Source: Oscheius dolichura (Eukaryota; Nematoda; Chromadorea; Rhabditida; Rhabditidae). From it: a DNA stretch of 64,000 nt. Where the stretch lies: contig OW051495.1 in the NCBI GenBank assembly GCA_932521035.1, positions 3,596,001-3,660,000 of the forward strand, written 5' to 3'. Under the pieces are notes generated by a model. It saw nothing but the letters and a program-made list of their open reading frames with translations, did no database searches and had not been told where the DNA came from. Positions 33,377 through 43,695 of this stretch are shown piece after piece. Position 1 is the first letter of the stretch, and each line of letters starts with the position of its first letter. The position numbers were made by a program, and so were the translations under genes.

Positions 33377-35470
33377 TTACAGGATCCTCAGCAAATGAAA
33401 TATCGATGATTTTGTTATTTTCTTTGTCATACGTTATATTGAATTGTTTTGCTATGAAAATAAATTTCTAATAAGTTGTGATTTCCAATCAATGCTCCGT
33501 CGCTTTTCCCCTAGAAAAAAGCTACATTCGAGGCCGGTGGAGAAGCCTTCTGTATCCGCACCAGTTAAATCTTGTCGAAACGAAGCCAACAACTTTCGAC
33601 AGATCTTTGATTCAGTCTTTCTAGTTGTTCTTTCTCCACGGCGGTCGACTGTGCCTTCTTTGTCAGGTTATTTTTTTGTAACTTTTTAAAATTGTCAGTG
33701 TAAACTGGACATCAAACCGCGTCGTGAGCTCCGACTCACATAAAATTACGCGTCTCGTTTATTCAAAGCGTGCGGGACCTTCGTGGCCGGCGTATCTGTC
33801 ATGCCTCTAGTTCCTTCCGGGGAACCGACAGAAAACGGCGCTGTGGGCTTCTTTCCCACGTAAAATAGCGTCTCCCGTTTATTCGGGTCTCTCTTTTGCT
33901 CAAAAAGTCGCGTTAGTAGGGGACGACCAATGGGACAGCTCGTGAGGGAATCCGCCACTCACAGCAGCCTGCCTTTTGAAACTCTTCGAGTTGTTCAAAG
34001 GAGGTGTTCTGGGCCGGTCTCCCGGCTGCTCGGGTCCAACGACTACCACAGCGGTGTTTGGCTCCGTTGTGACTCGACCACCAATAGGGAGACCGGCAGT
34101 CACCGAACACCTAATATAATTACTTTTGCCAAATTCAATCACAAAAATTTATTCTCGTCAAATTGTTTGTGGCCCGCTCTTGGTGTTTTTATTTTCAGGC
34201 ACGCTGGATGGAGGATTGACGAGGCGCAGAAGGACTGATGACCGGAAGAGCCAAAGGTTGGTGACTACGCTATGCACCAACAAATTGATGATGACTGACT
34301 GATTTTCGACTATAGAACTTTTTTTGGATGATCAACAACCGCAATCATCTTCTTACTTGTGAAAATGGCCGAAAGGGTTCTGCACACTTTCCACTTTTCG
34401 GACAAAAAAATGGACAAGCAAGATAAATGATGTAGAAAAGATCCTCCGCGAAGCCCTGTTGTGCCCACTATAGTATCTGTTTTAGATATAGTACTCCCTT
34501 CGTCTCTGTGTATCCATATCTCCGCCTTGTTATGGAAATGGATGTCAGGATGCATTCAAAAGATGGAAACAGGAGATTGCCCAAGAGATTCCTGCGACTA
34601 CCCTCTTCTCCCGGATAAGAGCTTTGTTTTTTTCTTTTGGCAACGGCCTTTGACCGTACAAAATTGGCGGAAAGAAAGAAAAATCCGAAGAAGAAACCTT
34701 TGACTTCTTTCTATAAAAGCAAAATTTGGCTTTGGTGGGGTAGTGGCATGAGAGAATGATGGACCGTAGAAACGCGGCTTGTAATTTCTTTCCCCTAGTT
34801 GATGTTCGCCCGAACTCGTTGACGCCCCCGTTAGACTTTCACCTCCAACAAGGTGGGGCAGTGGGAAGGCGAACATAGTCTGTTTCAAATGGAAAAGTTT
34901 TTCGCGTGCCAGGACCCCCCTCAAAAAATGCCTCAAATTTTGAATACTAGGAGGAAAACTCTTTTTGCTTTCTTTTTCATAGGTCCCGTAAAACTCTTTA
35001 TTGATTACGGATATGCCCAGTATATGGTATTCTTTTGGTCTGCCTTTTATTCATGTACACCGTGTCGCCCAATTTGGTGAAGCACTGAAGCTACAATTTT
35101 TATAAAACAATGCAGATCCACACATTTATATCAAATGTTTCAGAAGCTTTTATGTCACTGTTTGTCCGGCCCCCTCTCTTCTCTTCATTTGGCACGGCGC
35201 AATTGTAACTTTTACTCGTGATCATTTTTGGAACCCCCCTTAGGCGTAAAAGCCCTGATGGGGACCAGTGTTGCTTTGTGTTATATGCTCCATCTTGTGG
35301 TTTTTTTCTTTGACCTCGCTCGTTCAAGCGGTCCCCAGATTTTTGTCGAAATTCGATAAGCCTAAATCCCCTAATCCTATGTCAGGATTCTGAGAAAAAT
35401 ATCTGTAAAGAAGAACGAATACCGCCCGCCAAACGAAAACTTCAAAATTTGTTCTACAATTTTCAATATT
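33377..35470. other. Repeat-rich intergenic DNA, no supported gene
   Basis: Scattered ORFs of up to about 110 codons show no family resemblance. Two partial direct repeats (aaaat..gcgtctc..gtttattc) occur at about 33740-33768 and 33859-33887. A lone family-B-like terminus (atagtctgtttcaaatggaaa) lies at about 34873-34895. A short ORF at 33492 (MLRRFSPRKKLHSRPVEKPS) has an interesting basic start but no continuation I can support. Confidence 0.5.
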
Positions 35471-35471
35471 G

Positions 35472-35756
35472 CCCTGGCGGTCACACTTTGAGAAGATCGG
35501 TTAAACCGTTCTTTTCAAATTTTTACCAGCTGATAAAACACATCAAAATCTTCCTAAATGAGTTTTTTGGGTAATCCTAGTTTTCATATTACTGAATGGC
35601 AGCTAGTTTAAGTTTGTCTTTTATAATATTGATGGAACTCCATGTCAGATCTTGCTGCAAAAACTCATTTAGGTAGAATTCGATGTGCTTTTTTATCTGG
35701 CAAATTTTTAGCAAACATGGCTCAGCCAATCTTCTCAAAGTGTGATCGCCCACAGC
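35472..35756. mobile_element. Foldback element C
   Basis: The left end ggcggtcacactttgagaag is mirrored by cttctcaaagtgtgatcgcc at the right. Inner arms also pair (cctaaatgagtttttt versus aaaaactcatttagg). The element is about 285 bp, non-coding and almost entirely palindromic. Confidence 0.8.
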
Positions 35757-36252
35757 TCGCCGCGGAAGAAGAAACGTTGGCGCGACAGTGATCGTGCCGG
35801 TACCTGCGCAATTTTAGTATTGCAGCTAGAACAACTTTGTAGACGTTTGGTAGAGAGAACTACACGTTTATAAAATTTTCTGTAAATTGCATTCGAAAGA
35901 GCATATTTTAATGAACCGGAAGTAATTTTTTGGGTTCATATAAATGTACTATAAAAAATATATGAGTTTTTCGTGTTTTTCCATATCAAAAGCAAAGCAG
36001 ATTTTGATGCCAAAATTACTTGCGGATCAGAATTTTTTTCTGCAACGAACAAGCCCAAGAACTCCAAAAATGGATATCTGCATAAGGCTGCCAAACGTCT
36101 ACAAAGTTGGATACCGTAATCTCCAATACAAAAAACGCTGTTTGACCGCTGTTTACACGTATATATAAAAAACTGGCATGTGGTCGCTGCGCATGCGGGA
36201 CCATTTTAGTCATTTTAGACCTTTGAGGTGCCGACCTCGGCGAGCTGTGGTG
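35745..36252. mobile_element. Foldback element D, abutting C
   Basis: The outer pair is cccacagctcgccg at about 35748 and cggcgagctgtgg at about 36238. An inner pair is caactttgtagacgtttgg (35836) and ccaaacgtctacaaagttg (36091). It is about 500 bp with an AT-rich centre. It overlaps or abuts the right end of element C, which suggests nested or adjacent insertion. Confidence 0.7.
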
Positions 36253-37196
36253 CGTCAGATCGACAATTTTACTATTGAAAAGAAATTACGTAAAATACGC
36301 AATGTCCAAAATTTGTTCTGGGCGGCGAGCTGTACTTCTTAGCGGCCGAAAAAGTCAGTAACCGCGCCCGGCTGCTAGGATTTTAGACCTTTTTTTGTCG
36401 TTGAAAACGCCATTCGCCCACAGATTGCGCGCCTTCCGAGCGCTGTACCTTTTTATGAGCACCACTTTTCGGTCAATTTTATTGGTGCTCCTAGATTAGA
36501 ACAAGCAGAGGAATCTCGCTACAGTCTCAGAAAAGTGTCCTCGAAAACAAAATGTTTTGCTAGTCTCGATTTTTTGCGAAAAATCGGGATTTTCTCCACT
36601 AAAATTAGGTTACTTCTAACATTTTCTTGCATCACTAAACTCAGCTCTTTGAGATGAATTAGATAAGCTATAGAAATATGGTGGTCCAATAGAAAATAAA
36701 AAACTTAATTTTTTGGGAGCAGATATTTGAAATAGGAAATTTGCGCCAACAAATGGCATATTCAGTATTTTTAATTATGATATTCATTATCAGCACAAAA
36801 TTCTGGTTCGGATGGTATAGGTCTCGAGCGATTCTGAGATCCACCGCCGGACTTGGTATCTCGAGTCTTACGGAGACTGACTCCTAAGCCTAAGTTTTGT
36901 CGAAATCATATATAACCTGGACCATTTACACGAAATGACTGAATCCCCTTCATTTCTGATACAAGTATGCCTCCGGCCGTCTTCGACGGCGCTGGGGTGA
37001 ACAAAAAAACAGTCGACAGCGCCGGCTCCCCCTTCCCAAAGAGCTGTTCTAATTATTTTCTTGTCGAATAAGCTTTGATAGTCGGATAAGGTCAGACGGT
37101 CGAAACTTTCTGCTTCTCTCACTTTCCCATACAACCCGTCAAATTCGTACAGACGACAGGTCATACAGACAAACAGACATCTACCCATTATTAGGG
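36253..37196. other. Intergenic, no supported gene
   Basis: Contains ggcggcgagctgtac near 36321, related to the end of element D. A minus-strand open frame (36868-37560) covers most of the right part, but it runs through a palindrome and has no recognisable domain. Confidence 0.45.
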
Positions 37197-37350
37197 TAGG
37201 ATAGTCCATTTCCAACAGATATGTCACGAGATTTAAAGGTCTGTCGCGCCTCCGCTGTGGGACCAGCCTTCTTCCGACACGGTCTCGCAACAGAGATGTG
37301 CCGCGAAATTTGAATTCGTGACATATCCGTTGGAAATGGACTATAGTTTT
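37197..37350. mobile_element. Small foldback element E
   Basis: The left arm atagtccatttccaacagat continues atgtcacgagattta. It pairs with the right arm aaattcgtgacat...ccgttggaaatggactatag. It is about 150 bp. The ATAGTCCATTTC terminus resembles families A and B. Confidence 0.8.
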
Positions 37351-37619
37351 CGACGACAGTCTGATGCTGCGTTCTAGTCTCCATAGAAAATGAGATCTGC
37401 GAATATATATCTCCCTTGTTGAGTTTTTCCGTCCCAGCAGGTGGACGGGTGTTTTCCTGACCGAACAAAGGGCGTCCTTTGTTGCCAACAAGAACAAACT
37501 CAAGTACTGTGAGGATTCCATTGAAATATTTATTTTCAATTGAAACAAGTAAAAACACAAAAAAAGAGAGGAAGATCACAATAATTAAAGCTTGGGTCAA
37601 AAAAGGTGGGAGAGGGAGA

Positions 37620-38871
37620 TCATTTGCAGTAGTTGAGTTCGACGACCCGTTTGCAGGTCTTGCACTTGACTTCGCAGCACCAGATGAACTTGCACTCGCA
37701 CGGCTCGTCGACGATCTCCCGGACGGAGCGGTACCCTGAACAGGGAGGGGGTGAGGGGGCCCGGAGGGGGCTCACCTCTGCCGCAGCAGATCTGCTTGCA
37801 GTTGTCGCCGCACTCCCTTCCTCGACTGTCAACAGCGCCTTCCAAACAATAATCCGGCGACGAGTCCAGGAAGACTAGTTCGTTCTTCACCGCCTGTTAC
37901 ACAAGTATCTGTCCGAAAGGGGGCCGTTACCTTGGCGGCGTCGACCTGCTTGAGGTACCTCTCGCTGCGGCCGCCCTCGGCCGACGGGGTCCGGACCATG
38001 AGCTGGTTGGAGTTGGGCGCGGCTGTCACCTGTTGCGCCATCTCGTACTTGTCAAACAGTTGAGCCGCGAACTTGTTGAACCTGGAGGGGGAGGATTGGC
38101 TGGGGCAGAGGGGGCAAAGCTACTTGGGCACCACTTTCCAGCAGGTCTTGGTCACGCAGCTGCCGCTGACCCCGTGGCACTTGCACTGCTTCTCCATTTT
38201 GTTGGAGAGCAGACGGCGGCCGACCCTTGCGTTGTGGACATTCATCAGGCCCCTGAAAGGGCGCTATTTGGGGAGGGGAGGGCCAGCCTACTTGGGGTCG
38301 CTGTGCTTCTTCTCGCTGGCGTCGATGAATTTCCGACCGAAGGCGTTGCCGTAGCGGGTGTTGTCGGAGCAGCCGGCCCAGACGAAGTCCTTCGGGGGCC
38401 GGTCGTCCCCCGGGCTGGGGGTGCTAGCACAGTTGCAGTCGGGTATGAGTCCCTAGGAGAGGCTACCAGGTGTGGTGGGGGAACTGACCTTCGCACAGGC
38501 CCTCGCCATGGAGTGAGTCACCCCGGCCGAAGCGATCGCATACACATAGGCCGACTCCTTTGAAGCCACTGAAAGTGCGGTTAAATGGGCCGGGGGGCGA
38601 CAAAGAACCCACATTTCATGGGACTCCGGGCAACCGACGAACAGTTCCAGACCTGGCCCTTGAACACGAACTGACACTCCTCCAAGGCCAGCTTCAGCCC
38701 GTCCACCTAAAGTACCGTATCCTCTAGGGGAGATAGTCCTACCACGAATTTCATTGTCTCCGGCTGACGGAGACAGATTTCCCGTTGGCGAGCCGTCAGT
38801 CCGGGGATCAGTTGGCATGCGGCCGGGGAGCCGAAGTGGTCCCGCTCCACCTCGGACAGATACCTGAACAT
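37620..38871 (-). CDS. Wnt ligand
   Basis: Secreted lipid-modified Wnt morphogen. Exons on the minus strand read in order: [19 protein letters not shown] and [15 protein letters not shown], then [19 protein letters not shown]. These are followed by [20 protein letters not shown] and [20 protein letters not shown], which leads into [16 protein letters not shown] with the palmitoylated Ser of CHGVSGSC. The C-terminal cysteine-rich part is [50 protein letters not shown] and ending RVVELNYCK, with the stop at 37620. Introns are about 40 bp. The signal-peptide exon was not found, so the 5' boundary (ATG at 38871 or an acceptor at 38864) is provisional. Subfamily not assigned. Confidence 0.9.
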
Positions 38872-39099
38872 GTTCCCTTATTCTGCCGGCTAATTGCCCT
38901 CCCCAGACGGTATACCGTCCGCCGTGCCATTTGTGAGCGGGCAGCGGTCTTTCCAAAGAGGGACAGCCGTGACCCGGCGCCACTTTATGGGCCCCAAACG
39001 CGGCGCATGTTGCCCAACAAATCCTCCAGAATCCCCCGCCACACACCCCGCACAAACAAACAAACTCTCTTTTTGTCAACCGATCCGGGGCTAACAAAC

Positions 39100-39675
39100 G
39101 GCACTTCTCCGAGGTTCTCGCAACTATCGCCAGGAAACCACGGCTCTTCTCGTAATTTTAGAGAAGTGGCTCTTTCGGGAGAGAAAAAAGAGAATATTTT
39201 TGAGAAAGAAGCGTTGATTTGATTAGAGATGGTACAATAATTATGTTTGGGGGATAGAAAAAGGGAAAGAGGATGTTAAACTGACCAGAAAGAGAGGCAG
39301 AACCGGAGAGAATTGAATAAAAGGATAGTTCGCAGCAGCATTTCTCGAAGGTGACAGATCGGCGACTGGACCCCGCCCACGCGTGTCCTACAGTCTCCGG
39401 CTCGCGTCGTGCCTCTGGCAGTCGTAAACCATTCTAATTTACCATGGGAACGCTTTTTCTTATCGAGACGCTTTTCAAATATGCTAATTAGTCTAATTAG
39501 ACGAGCTGTTAGAAATGGGGAGCAGAGGGAAATAGAGAAACACTGTAATCTGTTCTATTGTCAGGGGCATCCGGAGAGTTTTCGATTTCTTGGATTAGAA
39601 AGTGTCTTGTCGAGTATTCTCCGGTTTAATCGGACCCAAACAACTTGTCAAGGAGTCGTCTCATTTCGACCGGCG
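39100..39675. other. Intergenic/5' region, no gene seen
   Basis: Lies between the Wnt gene and the membrane-protein gene starting at 39676. It contains no convincing ORF. The Wnt signal-peptide exon may lie in or before this stretch. Confidence 0.4.
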
Positions 39676-40790
39676 ATGCGTCTTCTCGTCCTCCTTTCCC
39701 TTTCTGTCTTGAGTACGTATCTTCCCTCTCCCCCACCTTGTCCTCCTCCCAGAAGCCACTCTGGCCATCGACATCGCGGAGGATCAATTCTTCCACAACA
39801 GTAGCAGCGCTGGTATCTTCTTGCCGGCCAACAACTTCGATGACAACGGCCAAATTATGAAGGTGACCAACCTGAGGAGGTACCACTTGAGCAACACGAC
39901 CTTCCTCTTCCGGGTCCTCTGGAACCCCGTCCGATGTGCCTTGCCGGACCCCAAGCGAGGGTTCGTCCCCCCTCCTGGCCCTTTACGAGTTTAGGGTGAT
40001 CTTATCGTTTTTCAAGGAGTGGAGCCCCCTCTACCAGCCAACCATGCGTGACATGCTCCAGAACGCCTTCGTCTTCTCTTCTCCCCTGGGTTTCCCTCCT
40101 CCAAATCTGCCATAAACAGCTTGTAGGTATAAAAAAACCAACGGATATGCCATGGGAGCGTAAATTTAAAGTCTCGCTGACGGCCTATCTCGAAGGAACG
40201 ATCATTTGTAATTTTGTTACGTATTTGTTGACGAGAAACACTATTCAGCGGAGGATAAACACCTCAAGATGGACATGTACAGCTGCGGTTTTTTTGCCAA
40301 GATTCGACCGCCAAAGGTAAAAGTCGACGGAACAGTCATTCCTGGTATGGCGACATTACAATTCTTTGACTCGAAAACTGGAGAGGCCTTTCACCAGGCA
40401 ACCATCCCACTGCTCAAGGAGTTCAGCTACATGTCACTCTTTTCCCGTTCTCAGCCCAACTGTACCGTCTTCTTCTCCAAAGTTAACAAGCACTTTACTG
40501 AGGTCAACCGACACATAATTTCTCGAGAGAAGAAAACAGTCGTTAGAGAAAAGGCCGGTCACTCACAAACGACCGGAGATAAAACTGCTGTCGAAGATTT
40601 CTATAAGCACTTCGCAATTATATTTATAGTTTTGTGTTTGTGGCTCTTAGCTGAAGTTTTACGGGTTCGAGCGTCTAAAACTGTAAGAGTGGACAATGCA
40701 AAAGTTATCATTATAAGTAAGAAGAACATCTCGCAAATAGGTGGGCCTTATATGCGGTTTGAATTTCTTTTAGATAGCCACACAGAATAA
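39676..40790 (+). CDS. Unknown type I single-pass membrane protein
   Basis: Start MRLLVLLSLSVL at 39676 is a signal peptide. Exons joined by introns of about 37-60 bp give an ectodomain with EATLAIDIAEDQFF, PANNFDDNGQIMKVTNL and LFRVLWNPVRCALPDPKR. It continues with YQPTMRDMLQNAF, MDMYSCGFFAKIRPPKVKVD and ATIPLLKEFSYMSLF. A single TM helix (HFAIIFIVLCLWLLAEVL) near the end leads to a basic tail ending LLDSHTE at 40790. Total length is about 340 residues. I recognise no domain. The upstream half is GC-rich and the last exon AT-richer. Confidence 0.6.
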
Positions 40791-40920
40791 GCTATCCAAT
40801 TGCCATACTTCCACTTCACAACAGCAACATGGACGACGTAAATGACACTATTTACGCGGTCAATAAAGATTGAGAATAACAATAAAAATTGTGTATATGG
40901 TATATATATAAATAATAAAT

Positions 40921-41061
40921 TGTTCTATTCCAAAAAATAGGGATACAGTAATTTGCCTCCGTTCGAAGCCATTTGGGATCGGAGAACAAAATCGCAAAAT
41001 TTGCCTTATTTTCAAGAAAACTCTGATTACTGTATCCCTATTTTTTTGGAAAAGAACTATA
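40921..41061 (-). mobile_element. Palindromic MITE, family A, copy 2
   Basis: ttccaaaaaatagggatac... at the left and ctgtatccctatttttttgg...actata at the right. The internal sequence matches copy A1 in reverse orientation (ggatcggagaacaaaatcgc). The left terminus differs slightly (gttctattcc). Confidence 0.85.
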
Positions 41062-41156
41062 TATACTTCATATACTTCAACCAACTTTCCCTCTAGGTCG
41101 TTCTATTTCTCGTATCTCTGACATCGTTTTTATATTTCTGTTATTCTATGAAAAGT

Positions 41157-41686
41157 GGGCTCTCATGTAGATTAGCGGTCCAAATGAATTTTAGTGGTCC
41201 AATCAACTTTTGGTGCTCCAATAGTCATTTTGTTTTCGATGGAAAGTAGTAGTTTTAGTGGAATTTTTTTGTCGTTTTTCTCGTTGTTAGTCGCTTTATG
41301 TTTTTCTACTTCTCCCGCCGAAGGCAGGCTTAGGCTTAGTCCATCCAGATTTTACTCGTTCACTGCTCTTTTGTGACACAGAGGAGCCAGTAAATTAACA
41401 TTTCCTAAGCCAAAGCCTGCGTTCGGCAGGAGAAATGGAAGAAAAATCCATAAAACGTGGCAAAAACAACCAAAGAACACGAGAAAACGACAAAAAAATC
41501 CAATAAAAACTACTACTTTTCCATCGAAAACAAAAAGGTTGACCATTGGACCACCAAAATTGGACGGACCACTAAAAGTCGATTGGACCACTAAAAGTCG
41601 ATTGGACCACTAAAAGTCGATTGGACCACTAAAAGTCGATTGGACCACTAATATCTGATTGGATCACTAATCTACATGAGAGCCGA
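41157..41686. mobile_element. Large foldback element F with tandem 19-mers
   Basis: The left end ggctctcatgtagattagcg pairs with ctaatctacatgagagcc at the right. Both arms contain the mirrored blocks tttttgtcgttttctcg, tagtagttttag and a centre with gccgaaggcaggcttaggc. The right arm carries about five tandem copies of accactaaaagtcgattgg at 41570-41650. The length is about 530 bp. A fragment of the centre recurs at 62160-62235. Confidence 0.85.
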
Positions 41687-41758
41687 AAAGTGTTCTGAAT
41701 TCACCATTTTTAGTCTCTATTGTAGCATTCCATATCGCTATATATTTGTCTGGCCGTA

Positions 41759-42224
41759 ATGCCTAAGAAAGCTCGTTGTTGTTCTTTAGAATCTGGAAAC
41801 AATCAGGGTAATCGGCACTCATTACAAGCTTACACTCATTTAGGTAGTTCTTCGGACCCCAGTAACAGAAGAATTCCGACGGATCATTTTCCATTTTACG
41901 TTCAAATGAAAGAGTAAGCTATTTACAATCAGGATACTTTTGATATTTTTAGAGTACCATATAAGACTGGCAGGAAAGTTCGTAGAACTTGGTATTATTA
42001 TATGCCTTCAGAATGGAAAATTGAAAGTTCCCAACGTGTAAGTGTTACTCATGCCCATATGCTTACATTGCATATTACAGAAGATTATGAACAATGACGA
42101 GTTGGCACCAGAAGTAAAAAAGATCAGCCTCATGATCAATACCTTTTTTCTTAAAAATGAGCATGCATATGTTGGAAGAAATGGTGTGCGCAATGGATAT
42201 GTAAGTTTCCTTTTCCTTTGTTTC

Positions 42225-42266
<42 letters not shown>

Positions 42267-43012
42267 GACTTTTTAGCTGAAGTTTTTCAAAGAATATAGA
42301 GAGAAAATTGAAGCTGACGATATCCTGATATATGCCATAGTTGTTGCTCGTCATCTGCTTTCTGTAGATATTTTCACCCTTCAGGACTATGCACAGGTTT
42401 TCGATGACATGGGAAACACGATTATAAAGAGTAATAGCTTGTAATTTTTCTCATTTGATTGTTATTCTATCGCACAGATAAATCGTTGTGTATCATCAGT
42501 CTGGTTGTCAGTGTAACACGAAGGAGAAACAGGCATTCACCATGTTAGGTTCAGCGCAATATTATGTGTTCATTAGTTTTCTCTGCTTCGTGGTTATGGG
42601 ACACGATAGTAATTTATCTTATCGAGATTATCGAAATCTTGTGATGAAGCAAAACCTTATTGCTACCGCATATTACCAGGTATGGAACCGCTCACATCCC
42701 TAAGAAAACTGTTTTAGTACCGACTAGGATGGCACGAACGTCAGAAACGCATTAAGCTGTATAAAACAGCTCAATCCCTGACTACGGCAAGTAAACTTAC
42801 CTGCTAACTTTTATTATTTATAGCCCTATCCACATTTGTCGCCCCTATTCTTTGAAAACGGGACTTCGAGCGTGGAGGGAAACTACCTCAGCCTATCCGA
42901 AGTGTTTGATCGCCCACATACCATCGATGACGATATCGGTCGCCCTTTGAACCAGCCAGTAAATGGAGGAAAAAATTACTTTCATCGTTATTCCCCGTAC
43001 AATTACCAATAA
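41759..43012 (+). CDS. Unknown, mostly helical protein
   Basis: Start MPKKARCCSLESGNNQ at 41759, stop 43010-43012. About eight short exons give TDHFPFYVQMKEVPYKTGRK, RRTWYYYMPSEWKIES and APEVKKISLMINTFFLK. They continue with LIYAIVVARHLLSVDIFTLQ, SAQYYVFISFLCFVVMGHD and YRLGWHERQKRIKLYKTAQ, and the protein ends YFHRYSPYNYQ. Amphipathic and hydrophobic helices suggest a compact helical fold (cyclin-like is one thought, not supported). One intron contains an (AT)n run at 42228-42264. Function unknown. Confidence 0.6.
42228..42264. repeat. (AT)n microsatellite
   Basis: About 18 AT dinucleotides inside an intron of the unknown gene at 41759-43012. Confidence 0.95.
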
Positions 43013-43064
43013 TTTATAAGGAAAATAACATCTACAAATTTCTCTTTTTTAATTTCTAACACTG

Positions 43065-43624
43065 TCATTCACGAAACTCTGCACGAGCCATTCTTCTCAA
43101 TTGTTCATAGCTAGGCTTCGTGTCAGTGTCCAGCTCCATTTGAGCTTTTATATTACGCATTCGCTGTTCTTCTTTCCAACTGGTAGTATTAGAATAGAGC
43201 CGACCACTTTCAACATCTTCTATTTTTTCTTCATATGTAGTGTACGTAGTAACATTAATTTTTTCTTTCATCTCTTGAAAAAGTGTTTTTAACCTAAACC
43301 AGTGATGCGAATTCATTAAAAATCATACTGTTCATTGGCTGAATGCTCATTTGCACATACATCTGGATTTGCTTGTAAAGCAGCTTCCCAGTCCACAAGC
43401 CCTATCCTACAACACTACGTTATAGACAAATAAAGGATAATTACTTTATCATTTTAGAAAAGCATCTAACAGCTTCATTGTATTGCATTGTCTCATCTTT
43501 TAAATTAGCGACCTAAATATTTTTACGGAATCATTAAAAAAATCACCACAGGAATTGTGATAAGCCAAAATTTAGGTAAGGGTAGTTTACTAAATCCTTC
43601 TTGAAAAAATTTCTCGTACTTCAT
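43065..43624 (-). CDS. Small charged protein of about 147 residues, unknown
   Basis: Start MKYEKFFQEGFSKLPLPK at 43624. Four exons keep frame across introns of about 35-40 bp: VANLKDETMQYNEAVRCFSK, IGLVDWEAALQANPDVCANE and LKTLFQEMKEKINVTTYTTY. The charged C-terminus (WKEEQRMRNIKAQMELDT ... RRMARAEFRE) stops at 43065. An intron read-through would create a false second ORF starting at 43316. The acceptor cttatcag lies about 15 bp upstream of the start. It is the last gene of a tight minus-strand run. Helical, function not recognised. Confidence 0.6.
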
Positions 43625-43695
43625 TATTATAACTTTTCTGATAAGCTGATAAGATCTTGAATGTTGAAGAAGAGTAATTTCTAATCTAGATAAAA

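Larger units (their letters stand above)
40791..41758. other. Intergenic, mostly transposable-element sequence
   Basis: Holds copy A2 (40921-41061) and the large palindrome F (41157-41686). The remainder is AT-rich with a short TA stretch at 40900-40915. Confidence 0.6.

Noticed and set aside
36868-37560. 230-codon open frame on the minus strand
   Set aside because: It runs through foldback element E, has no recognisable domain, no plausible leader or acceptor, and sits in repeat-rich DNA. Probably chance.
38033-38563. 176-codon plus-strand frame rich in Gly/Ala/Leu
   Set aside because: It is the antisense shadow of the Wnt exons, open because of GC-rich third positions.
41570-41650. Tandem 19-mers resembling a CRISPR array
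   Set aside because: Units are directly adjacent without spacers and lie in one arm of a foldback element in a eukaryotic genome.
43065-43316. Separate small gene starting MNSHHWF with TAATG overlap
   Set aside because: The TAATG lies within a 35-bp intron (gtatga...tttag). Splicing joins the two ORFs in frame as one gene.
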